A stretch of 11,546 nt of DNA from JAAYYM01 sp964483155 (GTDB lineage Bacteria; Bacillota; Clostridia; Lachnospirales; Lachnospiraceae), in assembly GCA_964483155.1 (NCBI GenBank), contig CAZAAC010000063.1, positions 1-11,546 on the forward strand, written 5' to 3'. This document shows, piece by piece, positions 1 through 6,532 of the stretch (position 1 is the stretch's first letter; the number at the start of each line of letters is the position of its first letter). The translations under genes were made by a program, and so were the position numbers. The notes beneath the pieces are model-generated. The model did not search any database, was not told where the DNA came from, and saw only the letters and a program-made list of their open reading frames with translations.

Positions 1-85
1 CATCTCCTCTGCGGAGAATATCTACTACGGTCAAGGCCTCGACCATTTCAAAACCATCTGCAAATGTCATTATTACTTTTTTCAT
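1..85 (-). CDS. DJ-1/PfpI family protein, N-terminal fragment (cut by window edge)
   Basis: Only the first 28 codons are present; the gene continues leftward out of the window. The visible N-terminus is a beta strand (KKVIMTF), then ADGFEMVEA, then a helix ending VVDILRRGD. This is the conserved opening of the DJ-1/ThiJ/PfpI superfamily. Glu16 lines up with the conserved Glu that sits beside the catalytic cysteine in DJ-1 (Glu18 in the human protein); the cysteine itself lies outside the window. Members include glyoxalases, deglycases, chaperones and stress proteins, so the exact activity cannot be called. The start is fixed by a GGAGG site (88-95 on the complement) lying inside the last codons of the upstream DUF1275 gene. 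One base separates that gene's stop from this ATG, so the two are almost certainly co-transcribed and translationally coupled. Confidence 0.85.
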   Translation of the reverse strand, partial: MKKVIMTFADGFEMVEALTVVDILRRGD

Positions 86-86
86 T

Positions 87-725
87 TTATTCCTCCAAAT
101 TTTTAGTGTTTAGTGAAAGTGCAATGATCATAACGGGTATGCATAAAAAGCTTGCGTATGTGGCAAGGCGCCGGCAACTTAGCAGGGCAATAATGACACC
201 TAGATGATACAGTGCCAGAGTCACGCCAAAGAACAAACACTTTTCCCGTTGAGCATTTTGCCGGGACAGAATGTATTCAACTCCTGAATCGATAAACTGT
301 TTCAGATTATTTGTAGAAAAAATAGTCGAGCAGTTATATTCTTTTGTTCCGTGAAAAGCAGACCATTGAGTCGAAGCCATAAAAAATACTGGCATAACTC
401 CAAGCAGTGGATCTGCATTCACTGGAATTAGCAAAAGGATAAGAGCACCTGCGAAATTTACCAATATGGCATATAGGGAGATGTTCATGCTTCTTTTTAA
501 TATGGTACCCAATGCAATTCCTGAGAAAAAAATCAACAGGCCCAAAATTCTAAGAATGAGTGAATTTGTACTAGACACACAGACTGACTTGCAAATCTGG
601 ATCATGTTTGCTGTCTGCGCAAGACCAAAGTTATCATTTCTGCAAAATATCGTATATCCGCCGAGAAATCCGCCATTGAGGCACATGAGCCAATGCAGGG
701 ATAATTCTTTGTTTCGTATGTTCAT
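87..725 (-). CDS. DUF1275 / YoaK-family integral membrane protein
   Basis: A 212-residue polytopic membrane protein. The first part (residues 10-45) carries the family hallmark of a Gly-rich first membrane segment followed by a polar turn: GGFLGGYTIF, then FGLAQTANM, matching the GG(F)xDAxx...xxQTGN pattern of DUF1275. Hydrophobic segments follow at about 58-76, 83-103, 107-120, 164-184 and 188-205. The STIFSTNNL stretch (133-141) resembles the family's second STxxTGNL motif. DUF1275 has no firmly established biochemical role; a transporter-like function is often assumed. I chose the start at 725 because AGGAAA precedes it at normal spacing. An upstream in-frame ATG at 764 would add 13 residues but has no ribosome binding site. 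The gene heads an operon with the DJ-1-like gene and is divergent from a LysR regulator, which probably controls it. Confidence 0.82.
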   Translation of the reverse strand: MNIRNKELSLHWLMCLNGGFLGGYTIFCRNDNFGLAQTANMIQICKSVCVSSTNSLILRILGLLIFFSGIALGTILKRSMNISLYAILVNFAGALILLLIPVNADPLLGVMPVFFMASTQWSAFHGTKEYNCSTIFSTNNLKQFIDSGVEYILSRQNAQREKCLFFGVTLALYHLGVIIALLSCRRLATYASFLCIPVMIIALSLNTKNLEE

Positions 726-800
726 TGAGTTATATTTCCTTTCGAAGAAATCGTAACATAACATAACGAATAAAAATACAGAATATTAATTATATTATAT

Positions 801-815
801 ATAGAAAATATCTAT
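801..815. promoter_or_regulatory. LysR-type operator-like dyad (ATAG-N7-CTAT)
   Basis: ATAGAAAATATCTAT is a 5-bp inverted repeat (ATAGA / TCTAT) around a 5-bp centre and fits the T-N11-A rule of LysR-type regulators. It lies in the 147-bp gap between the divergent DUF1275 and LysR genes, within an AT-rich stretch (781-812) that offers several TATAAT-like hexamers on the complement. Placement and form suggest the site bound by the adjacent LysR protein for autoregulation and control of the leftward operon. This is inferred from position and symmetry only, and AT-rich DNA yields such dyads by chance. Confidence 0.45.
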
Positions 816-872
816 GGAAAATGATATGTTATATAGGTAGCTAGTTGTACGCTGAACGAGGGAGATGAAGAA

Positions 873-1778
873 ATGGAATATATAAGCTATGATTGGTATA
901 AGGCTTTTTATATGGTCGTAAAAAATGGTAGTATTACGGCAGCTGCAGAGACTATGAAGTTGACTCAGCCAACGGTAACACATTCAATCCAGAAGCTTGA
1001 AGAGGCATTATCCAGCAAATTGTTAATTCGTGGGAAAAAAGGTGTTATCCTTACGGATGAAGGGCATATAATATATCAATACATTGAGAATGCATGTGAA
1101 AACATTATGCGCAGTGAAAAAGAATTGGTTAAGTACAAAAACAGAGAGTCTGGCGAACTGGTAGTCGGTGCAAATGAAACCACTTTGCATCATTTTCTCC
1201 TGCCTTACATTTCAGCTTATCAAAGGCAGTATCCGCAGATTAGTATCCGAATTGAGAACAATGTATCTCCGGAAATCATTAGGCATCTTCAGAATGGCAA
1301 GATAGACTGTGCTGTGATTTTCTTTTCTGCGGAATATAAAAAGGAGGAGATTGTCATAAAGGATCTGGCCCAAATACCCTACTGTATAATTGCAGGAAAA
1401 AATATACGGGAACTGCTTAACGGGAAGAAAGAATTAAAAGAATTGGAAAAGTATTCTCTGGTAGGCCTTGCTGAGAACACAGTATCTGGACAGGCACATA
1501 GAAAATTTTTTGAAGACAATGATTTAAATTACAAACCTAGAATAACTGTAGCAACGGCAGATCTTGTGGTTCCAACAGTAATAAGTACAGGCGGTATCGG
1601 AATAGTACCAAGGCCTTTTGCTGAGGAAAAGATTCAATCAGGGGATCTATTTGAAGTAAAAACAGCCCAGAAGATTCCGGACAGACCGATCTGTTTAATA
1701 TGCAATAATAACGCAGTAAATAAACCTGCAGTACGTGCGCTGATTGAGATGTTTGAAATGCATATGGGAAGAATTTAG
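873..1778 (+). CDS. LysR family transcriptional regulator
   Basis: A 301-residue protein of standard LysR length. The N-terminal winged helix-turn-helix spans about residues 5-63. Its recognition region has the usual pattern: FYMVVKNGSITAAAETMKLTQ, then PTVTHSIQKLEEAL, then LLIRGKKGVILTDEG. A linker helix (about 67-90) joins it to the periplasmic-binding-protein-like effector domain (about 95-300). That domain contains the typical IDCAVIF strand and the STGGIGIVPRPFAEE segment near the end. GGGAG at 860-864, eight bases before the ATG, supports the start. The gene is divergent from the DUF1275/DJ-1 operon, the classic arrangement for a LysR protein and its target. The inducer is unknown. Its cysteines do not fall in the spaced pair used by OxyR, so peroxide sensing by that mechanism is not supported. 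Confidence 0.93.
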   Translation: MEYISYDWYKAFYMVVKNGSITAAAETMKLTQPTVTHSIQKLEEALSSKLLIRGKKGVILTDEGHIIYQYIENACENIMRSEKELVKYKNRESGELVVGANETTLHHFLLPYISAYQRQYPQISIRIENNVSPEIIRHLQNGKIDCAVIFFSAEYKKEEIVIKDLAQIPYCIIAGKNIRELLNGKKELKELEKYSLVGLAENTVSGQAHRKFFEDNDLNYKPRITVATADLVVPTVISTGGIGIVPRPFAEEKIQSGDLFEVKTAQKIPDRPICLICNNNAVNKPAVRALIEMFEMHMGRI

Positions 1779-1839
1779 CTGAAATTAGCGGAGTAGAGAA
1801 CTTATGAATTAGCAATATTACTATGGAAAAAGATATTCA

Positions 1840-1872
1840 CTTAAAAATCTAGCCCGAACTTGTATTTTTAAG
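1840..1872. repeat. Perfect 9-bp inverted repeat upstream of the SPFH gene
   Basis: CTTAAAAAT (1840-1848) and ATTTTTAAG (1864-1872) are exact reverse complements around a 15-base loop, in the 146-bp gap between the LysR and SPFH genes. No T-run follows, so it does not look like a standard intrinsic terminator. It could be an operator, a weak structure in the SPFH 5' leader, or chance in AT-rich DNA. Confidence 0.4.
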
Positions 1873-1924
1873 GAGAGCGAGTACACTTAAAGCAGTAAAT
1901 TTTTTCAAGAAAAGAGGAAGGAAT

Positions 1925-3961
1925 ATGGCAATTCAGTCAATTGTTTTATTATTCATTATTTTGGGTTGTGTTTTTGGATTGTATCTAATTGTTTTTCAAA
2001 TTTTGGGACTACGCGTAATTAGTTCAAATGAAGTAGCAGTTGTAGAAAAATGGTGGAGTATTAAAGGTTCATTAAAAGACTCCATTATTGCATTAAATGG
2101 AGAAGCAGGTTATGAACCTTCGCTTTTACGTGGAGGTATACATTTTCGCTCTGTATTGATGTACAAAATGCATAAGTATCCGCTGATTACGATTCCCCAG
2201 GGGCAGATTGCTTATATTTTTGCAAGAGATGGAAAACCACTTGCTCCAACACAAACACTTGGAAAAGTTGTAAATGAAGCGAATAACTTTCAGGATGTAA
2301 AAGGATTTTTGCAAAATGGTGGTCAAAGAGGTCCACAAAGAGGGATTTTGCGTGAAGGTACCTATGCTATTAATTTAGCACAATTTGTGGTAATTACACC
2401 AAGCGATATAAAAGCAGTTAATATTTCAAAACAAGATAGAAATGAATTATATGCTATGCAACAAACATTGGCGCAAAGAAATGCATTTACTCCTGTCATT
2501 ATTATGGGTAGAGGCGTAGATGCCAGTGATGATATTTGTATTGTAACAGTACATGATGGACTTCCGCTTGAAAATGGTGAGATCATTGCAAGTGATGTTG
2601 GACCAGACCATTCGAATTTTCAAGATCCAGAAAAGTTTTTAGAACTTGGTGGAAGACGTGGTAAACAGATAAGAGTACTAACAGACGGAACTTACTATAT
2701 TAATCGTTTATTTGCTACTGTAGAATACCGTGCAAAAACAGTGGTTCCCATTGGATTTGTGGGTGTTGTGGTTTCCTTTTATGGAGAACAGGGTGTAGAC
2801 ACTACAGGTTCTGATTATAAGCATGGAGAATTGGTTGCAGATGGATGTAAAGGTGTATTAGAAAAACCTTTGATGCCAGGTAAGTATGCATTTAATACAG
2901 ATGCCGGAAAAGTTGTACTTGTTCCTACTACAAATATTATTTTGAAATGGAATAAGAGCGAAACTGGTGATCATAAATATGATGAAAATTTAACAGAAGT
3001 TGATATTATCACAAAGGATGCATTTGAGCCGTCATTACCACTTTCAGTTGTAATGCATATTGATTATAAACAGGCACCATGGGTAATTCAAAGATTTGGT
3101 GATATTAGTATGTTGGTAAATCAGTCACTAGATCCTCTTGTAAGTGCATATTTTAAAGATGTGGCTCAGACTAAGACATTGATTGAACTGATTCAGGAAA
3201 GAAGTGAAATACGTGAGCGCGCAGTAAAAGAAATGCATGAAAAATTCCAAAGATATAATCTTCAATTAGAAGAGGTATTGATTGGAACACCAAAAACAAG
3301 CGCAGGCGATATCATGATTGAGAATATTTTAACCCAGCTTCGTGAGCGTCAGATTGCGGAAGAAAAGAAAGTGACTTACCAGAAACAGCAAGAAGCTGCA
3401 GAAAGTGAAAAAACATTACGTGAAGCAGAAGCAGCAGCTGAGCAACAGGGATTCCTTACCAAATCAAAGATTCAGATTGAAGTAGAGCGTAATAGCGGTG
3501 CGGCGCTTGCAAGTAAAGCAGAACAAGAAGCAAATCAGATCACGGCACTTGCAAAGGCAAACTCTACAAAAATCAGACTTGAAGGTGAAGCAGAAGCTTC
3601 AAAAGAATCGAATGTTGGTCTTGCAAAAGCCCAGGCAATTGATGCACAGGTTAAAGCATATGGTGGTGCAGAATATCGAGTAATTCAAGAAGTTGTGGAT
3701 AAACTATCTGAGGCAATTCGATATGCACAGGTTGATATTGTTCCAAAAACAGTAGTCAATATGGGCGGAAATGGCGATGGAAATGCTACAAATGCAGGGA
3801 CAAATACCGTTATGGACACCTTACTGAAATTCATTACCATTGATAAACTAGGGGTATCACTTGTTACAAAAGAGGAAGATAAAGTAGAAAATACGCCAAA
3901 AGAAGTTGAAAAAGAAGTGACAATAGAAGAAAAATCGAATATTTCAAAAACCGAAGAATAA
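1925..3961 (+). CDS. SPFH/flotillin-like membrane protein with repeated N-terminal region
   Basis: A 678-residue protein. Residues 4-29 form one hydrophobic anchor with no cleavage site, so the rest should be tethered to the membrane. Residues 35-330 contain repeated units: NFQD...GG(Q/R)RG...GTYxIN occurs at 121-150 and again at 231-260 (17 of 30 identical), each preceded by DGxPL (102-106, 211-215). Shorter relatives are at 66-74 and 315-324. An SPFH/band-7 core follows at about 355-480 (LPLSVVMHIDYKQAP, VSAYFKDVAQ, ERAVKEM). A long charged Ala/Glu-rich coiled coil covers about 470-580 (LRERQIAEEKK, EAEAAAEQQG, LEGEAEASKES). The C-terminus (646-678) is an acidic Lys/Glu tail. SPFH proteins form large ring or cage assemblies in membrane microdomains and scaffold other membrane proteins. 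No NfeD partner gene is adjacent. The start is supported by AAGAGGAAGG at 1912-1921. It appears to be a stand-alone gene. Confidence 0.88.
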   Translation: MAIQSIVLLFIILGCVFGLYLIVFQILGLRVISSNEVAVVEKWWSIKGSLKDSIIALNGEAGYEPSLLRGGIHFRSVLMYKMHKYPLITIPQGQIAYIFARDGKPLAPTQTLGKVVNEANNFQDVKGFLQNGGQRGPQRGILREGTYAINLAQFVVITPSDIKAVNISKQDRNELYAMQQTLAQRNAFTPVIIMGRGVDASDDICIVTVHDGLPLENGEIIASDVGPDHSNFQDPEKFLELGGRRGKQIRVLTDGTYYINRLFATVEYRAKTVVPIGFVGVVVSFYGEQGVDTTGSDYKHGELVADGCKGVLEKPLMPGKYAFNTDAGKVVLVPTTNIILKWNKSETGDHKYDENLTEVDIITKDAFEPSLPLSVVMHIDYKQAPWVIQRFGDISMLVNQSLDPLVSAYFKDVAQTKTLIELIQERSEIRERAVKEMHEKFQRYNLQLEEVLIGTPKTSAGDIMIENILTQLRERQIAEEKKVTYQKQQEAAESEKTLREAEAAAEQQGFLTKSKIQIEVERNSGAALASKAEQEANQITALAKANSTKIRLEGEAEASKESNVGLAKAQAIDAQVKAYGGAEYRVIQEVVDKLSEAIRYAQVDIVPKTVVNMGGNGDGNATNAGTNTVMDTLLKFITIDKLGVSLVTKEEDKVENTPKEVEKEVTIEEKSNISKTEE

Positions 3962-3984
3962 GATATTAGTGATAGAATGATAGA

Positions 3985-4033
3985 ATGGAGTGTTATAAAT
4001 TGACAAGTAATAAGTCTTTTTGCAACACTCCAT
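3985..4033. repeat. Perfect 10-bp inverted repeat after the SPFH gene
   Basis: ATGGAGTGTT (3985-3994) pairs exactly with AACACTCCAT (4024-4033) around a 29-base loop that contains TTGACA (4000-4005) and a T5 run. It begins 24 bases after the SPFH stop. A stem of this length in a gap is unlikely to be pure chance. The large loop and the absence of a U-tract directly after the right arm make it a poor intrinsic terminator. It may act as an mRNA 3'-end stabiliser or a protein-binding site. Confidence 0.45.
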
Positions 4034-4174
4034 ACTATTATGATTAGTTATTTTATATTTTTTATAGCCCTGCATACGATGCTCTCATTTTTTGAACAGA
4101 AAAAGAGAGGAAAAATGTGCGTGGCTATTGTACTATCAAGTAATAGATTGACAATCAAGGTAAGGAGAAAGAGT

Positions 4175-4639
4175 ATGGATGAGAAGTTTATGATGTTTCT
4201 TAATGATATTCCAGTTTCATTACAGGGCTTTGTGCTTGAACTGGATGAGTTTCTAATAAGTAAAGGATGCAAGAGAGAAATAAAGGCAGCAAAAAGTGGA
4301 TTTGTTTCGTCTTATATAAATCTATCGACAAAGAAAACACTGTTAAATTATGTCTTTAGAAAAACAGGAGTAAAAATGCGAATATATGCAGCCAAGGTGG
4401 CAAACTTTGATTCCATTTTGGATGATTTCCCAGCAAAAATGAAAAAGGAAATTATAAAAGCAGGAGATTGTAAAAAACTCACAGGAGCGATTTGCTCTCC
4501 TACATGTCCAGCTGGATATACCTTTGTTATGGATGGAACTGAAAATAAAAAATGCAGAAGTACAGCATTCTTTCATGATTTAAATGAAGAAAGCAGCAAA
4601 TACATCTGGAATCTCATTGAGTCAGAGGTATCAGCATAA
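4175..4639 (+). CDS. Uncharacterised 154-aa cysteine-containing protein
   Basis: I do not recognise a named family with confidence. The protein is soluble, with no signal peptide or membrane segment. Residues 1-90 look alpha/beta with a basic middle (KREIKAAKSGF, NYVFRKTGVKMRIYAAK). The C-terminal third carries a clustered cysteine pattern, C99-x7-C107-x3-C111-x15-C127, with the run GDCKKLTG...CSPTCPAGYTFVMDG...KKCR, which could bind zinc or another metal. I chose 4175 because AAGGAG (4162-4167) sits seven bases before it. In-frame ATGs at 4040, 4079 and 4115 are possible; that at 4115 has only a weak AGAGG four bases away. The longest form would add a hydrophobic N-terminus lacking any ribosome binding site. 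It lies between the SPFH gene and the VOC gene, with more than 100 bases to the latter, so operon membership is uncertain. Confidence 0.75.
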   Translation: MDEKFMMFLNDIPVSLQGFVLELDEFLISKGCKREIKAAKSGFVSSYINLSTKKTLLNYVFRKTGVKMRIYAAKVANFDSILDDFPAKMKKEIIKAGDCKKLTGAICSPTCPAGYTFVMDGTENKKCRSTAFFHDLNEESSKYIWNLIESEVSA

Positions 4640-4743
4640 CACGAAAGAAAAATTTTTTTATCTTCAAACGGTTTTATCAGGACGTATTTCAAACCAGAAG
4701 GGGGAATAGAATACTACAATAGACAATAAAAAAGGAGGAAAAA

Positions 4744-5190
4744 ATGCTTAGATATGTACATACTAACATTATTGCAAAAGATACAAAGAAACTCATCGAA
4801 TTTTATAAAAAGGTCTTTGATTGCAAGAGTATAGGGGAAACCCGGAATATCAGCGGAGAATGGCTTGATAAGATGACTGGTGTAAAAAATGCACATATTA
4901 CAGGGGAACACATCTGTCTGCCTGGTTATGATGAGGCTCATCCAACGTTAGAGATTTTTTCCTATGATGAAATACTGGATGGAGGAACCCAGCATACTAA
5001 CAGAGCAGGTTTTGCACATCTTGCATTTGAAACAAATGACGTTGAGGGAAAATTAAAAGAAGTACTAGAAGCTGGTGGGTCGAAATATGGAGAACTTGTC
5101 AAAACACTTTACGAGGATGGAAGAAAAGCAGTTTTTGTATATGCAGCAGATCCGGAAGGCAATATTATTGAATTGCAAAGCTGGTCGTAA
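4744..5190 (+). CDS. VOC family (glyoxalase-fold) metalloenzyme
   Basis: A 148-residue protein made of two beta-alpha-beta-beta-beta repeats. Metal ligands of the vicinal-oxygen-chelate fold can be seen at the expected places: His6 (YVHTNI), Glu70 (PTLEIF), His92 (FAHLAFE) and Glu143 (NIIELQ). The ending DPEGNIIEL is the family signature. Members include glyoxalase I, methylmalonyl-CoA epimerase, ring-cleaving dioxygenases and fosfomycin-resistance enzymes. The residues visible here do not choose among them, though intact ligands argue for a metal-dependent enzyme. An AAAGGAGG site (4731-4738), five bases before the ATG, gives a strong start. A small hairpin and T-run follow the stop, and then an AraC regulator that may respond to a related metabolite. 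Confidence 0.88.
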   Translation: MLRYVHTNIIAKDTKKLIEFYKKVFDCKSIGETRNISGEWLDKMTGVKNAHITGEHICLPGYDEAHPTLEIFSYDEILDGGTQHTNRAGFAHLAFETNDVEGKLKEVLEAGGSKYGELVKTLYEDGRKAVFVYAADPEGNIIELQSWS

Positions 5191-5202
5191 AGGGAAAGGG
5201 AA

Positions 5203-5226
5203 CAACCAGAGGTTGCGAATTTTTTT
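5203..5226 (+). terminator. Weak intrinsic terminator or attenuator after the VOC gene
   Basis: CAACC-AGA-GGTTG (5203-5215) can form a 5-bp stem with a 3-base loop, followed four bases later by seven T residues (5220-5226). It lies 13 bases after the VOC stop and 34 bases before the AraC start. The stem is short, so partial termination between the two genes is more likely than a full stop. Confidence 0.4.
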
Positions 5227-5259
5227 AATAGAATTAAACGGTAACTTGATGGGAGAAGA

Positions 5260-6021
5260 ATGGGAAGCAAGATAAATATTTATGAACAGGGGCAGATAGA
5301 AATTTTATTTGGTAGTCACGACCACTCCTTTCCACTGCACAGCCATGAATGCTGGTGTATCGGAATGGTGACCGAGGGAGAAGTATGGTTTAAAATTAAA
5401 GACCAGGAATGTCTTCTGAAAAAAGGTATGATGTATGTTATCCCTTCTAATGCAGGGGTATTAATCACAAAAAAGAGGGGATATCATTTTGTAACGATAT
5501 GCTTCAAGGATGAATTACGAGAACGATTTCAAACAATAGAATTAGAACAATATTTTTTAAAATTAAAGGATACAGATAACTTTATGAGAGTCTGCTATGA
5601 TTTTATGTGGTATGGAGATATGTCGAAGATCATACAAGAATTCCTAGAAATCATGCGACCGATGATTTCTATAAAAAATATAAAGGAACAAAAGCAACTG
5701 AGCTTATCTGTCAAAAAAGCAGCAGAATTTATTAAAAAAAATCAAAATAACAGATTTGATTTGGACAATATTGCGATGGAAGCCAATATTTCAAAATATC
5801 ATTTGGTACGCCTGTTTAAGAAGGAGATGGGTGTAACACCAAATCAGTATTACATACAAAATAAGCTACGCACAGTAAAAACAAAGATTATGGAAGAACA
5901 ATCGGAAGTGCAGATAGCAACAGAGCTGAATTACGCAGACCAGAGCCATTTGTGCAGGCAGTTCAAGCAGCTGATGGGGGTTAGCTTACAGGAATATAAA
6001 AGAAATGTTCGCAGAAAATAG
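5260..6021 (+). CDS. AraC family regulator with N-terminal cupin sensor domain
   Basis: A 253-residue regulator. Residues 10-85 form an AraC-type cupin ligand-binding domain, with SFPLHSHECWCIG near the start and GMMYVIPSNAG at the typical turn (56-66). A helical dimerisation region covers about 92-145. The C-terminal DNA-binding domain has two helix-turn-helix units: about 167-190 (FDLDNIAMEANISKYHLVRLF) and 217-239 (VQIATELNYADQSHLCRQF), followed by the family's closing MGVSLQEYKR. The start sits at the natural beginning of the cupin. Its GGGAG (5251-5255) is only four bases from the ATG, a short spacing that may lower translation. It lies between the VOC and DUF6506 genes and probably controls one or both; the ligand is not evident. 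Confidence 0.9.
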   Translation: MGSKINIYEQGQIEILFGSHDHSFPLHSHECWCIGMVTEGEVWFKIKDQECLLKKGMMYVIPSNAGVLITKKRGYHFVTICFKDELRERFQTIELEQYFLKLKDTDNFMRVCYDFMWYGDMSKIIQEFLEIMRPMISIKNIKEQKQLSLSVKKAAEFIKKNQNNRFDLDNIAMEANISKYHLVRLFKKEMGVTPNQYYIQNKLRTVKTKIMEEQSEVQIATELNYADQSHLCRQFKQLMGVSLQEYKRNVRRK

Positions 6022-6098
6022 AGCAATATTTTACAATACCAGCGAATTCCTTTGTGTTAGTGTTAGATGAAAAAAACGAGCAAAGGAAGAGGTATAAA

Positions 6099-6404
6099 AT
6101 GAAAATAAAAGCAGCATTTATTTTTGTAGCAGAGAAAGCAGATTCAAAACAGCACAGAGCAGTAATTGATACGCAAGGTCTTACACTTTATGTGGTTGGT
6201 GTGGAAAATTATGAACAGGCAGTTCAAGTAGCAAAGGAATTGGTAGCAGAGGGAATAAAAGCAATAGAATTATGTGCCGGTTTTGGAAATGAAGGTACAG
6301 GTCTCATCTGTAAAGCAGTGGGTTCAGAAGCAGTAGTAGGGGCCGTAAGGTTTGACCGCCACCCAGCGTTTGGTTACAGAAGCGGAGACGAAATGTTTCA
6401 ATAG
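6099..6404 (+). CDS. DUF6506 family small protein
   Basis: A 101-residue soluble protein with an alternating strand/helix pattern: KIKAAFIFVAEKAD, then HRAVIDT, LYVVGVENYEQAVQVAKELVAEG, IKAIELCAGFGNEG and GAVRFDRHP. The GFGNEG loop after the IELC strand and the closing VRFDxHPxxGxxSGDE are the features I associate with DUF6506, a family without known function; this assignment is from memory. A GGAAGAGG site (6085-6092) six bases before ATG 6099 sets the start. An in-frame ATG at 6054 would add 15 charged residues and has no ribosome binding site. It starts 77 bases after the AraC gene in the same direction and may share its transcript or be its target. Confidence 0.8.
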   Translation: MKIKAAFIFVAEKADSKQHRAVIDTQGLTLYVVGVENYEQAVQVAKELVAEGIKAIELCAGFGNEGTGLICKAVGSEAVVGAVRFDRHPAFGYRSGDEMFQ

Positions 6405-6422
6405 AATTTTAATCATACAGTC

Positions 6423-6451
6423 TTGCATATAGCTGGTTTTTTTTCTATAAT
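6423..6451 (+). promoter_or_regulatory. SigmaA-type promoter for nudC
   Basis: TTGCAT (6423-6428) and a perfect TATAAT (6446-6451) are separated by exactly 17 bases, and the spacer contains an oligo-T tract of eight. Transcription would start near 6458, giving an mRNA leader of about 75 bases before the nudC ATG. The leader contains a small possible hairpin, CAGAAA (6490-6495) with TTTCTG (6503-6508). The -35 matches the consensus only in its TTG. Confidence 0.6.
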
Positions 6452-6532
6452 GGGAAACAGGCAATAAAAAAATAGAAAGGTTGCGTGGACAGAAAACAAC
6501 TGTTTCTGAGAGCAGTATGATAAGGTACAATT

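Noticed and set aside
726..764. Upstream ATG at 764 for the DUF1275 gene
   Set aside because: No ribosome binding site; the ATG at 725 has AGGAAA at good spacing and begins the family-like region.
873..1778. Calling the LysR regulator OxyR because of the ATAG-N7-CTAT box
   Set aside because: The spaced redox cysteine pair of OxyR is absent and the effector domain has no OxyR-specific motif; only one half-site is present.
4000..4005. TTGACA as a -35 box (also at 4148-4153)
   Set aside because: No acceptable -10 hexamer lies 16-18 bases downstream in either case.
4040..4174. Longer N-terminus for the 154-aa cysteine protein, including a hydrophobic leader (start at 4040)
   Set aside because: No ribosome binding site precedes 4040 or 4079; 4115 has only a weak one. 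AAGGAG at 4162-4167 points clearly to 4175.
5075..5275. A short reading frame spanning the VOC 3' end and the AraC start
   Set aside because: It overlaps the well-supported VOC gene in another frame, has a low-complexity Lys/Arg-rich product and runs through the hairpin/T-tract.
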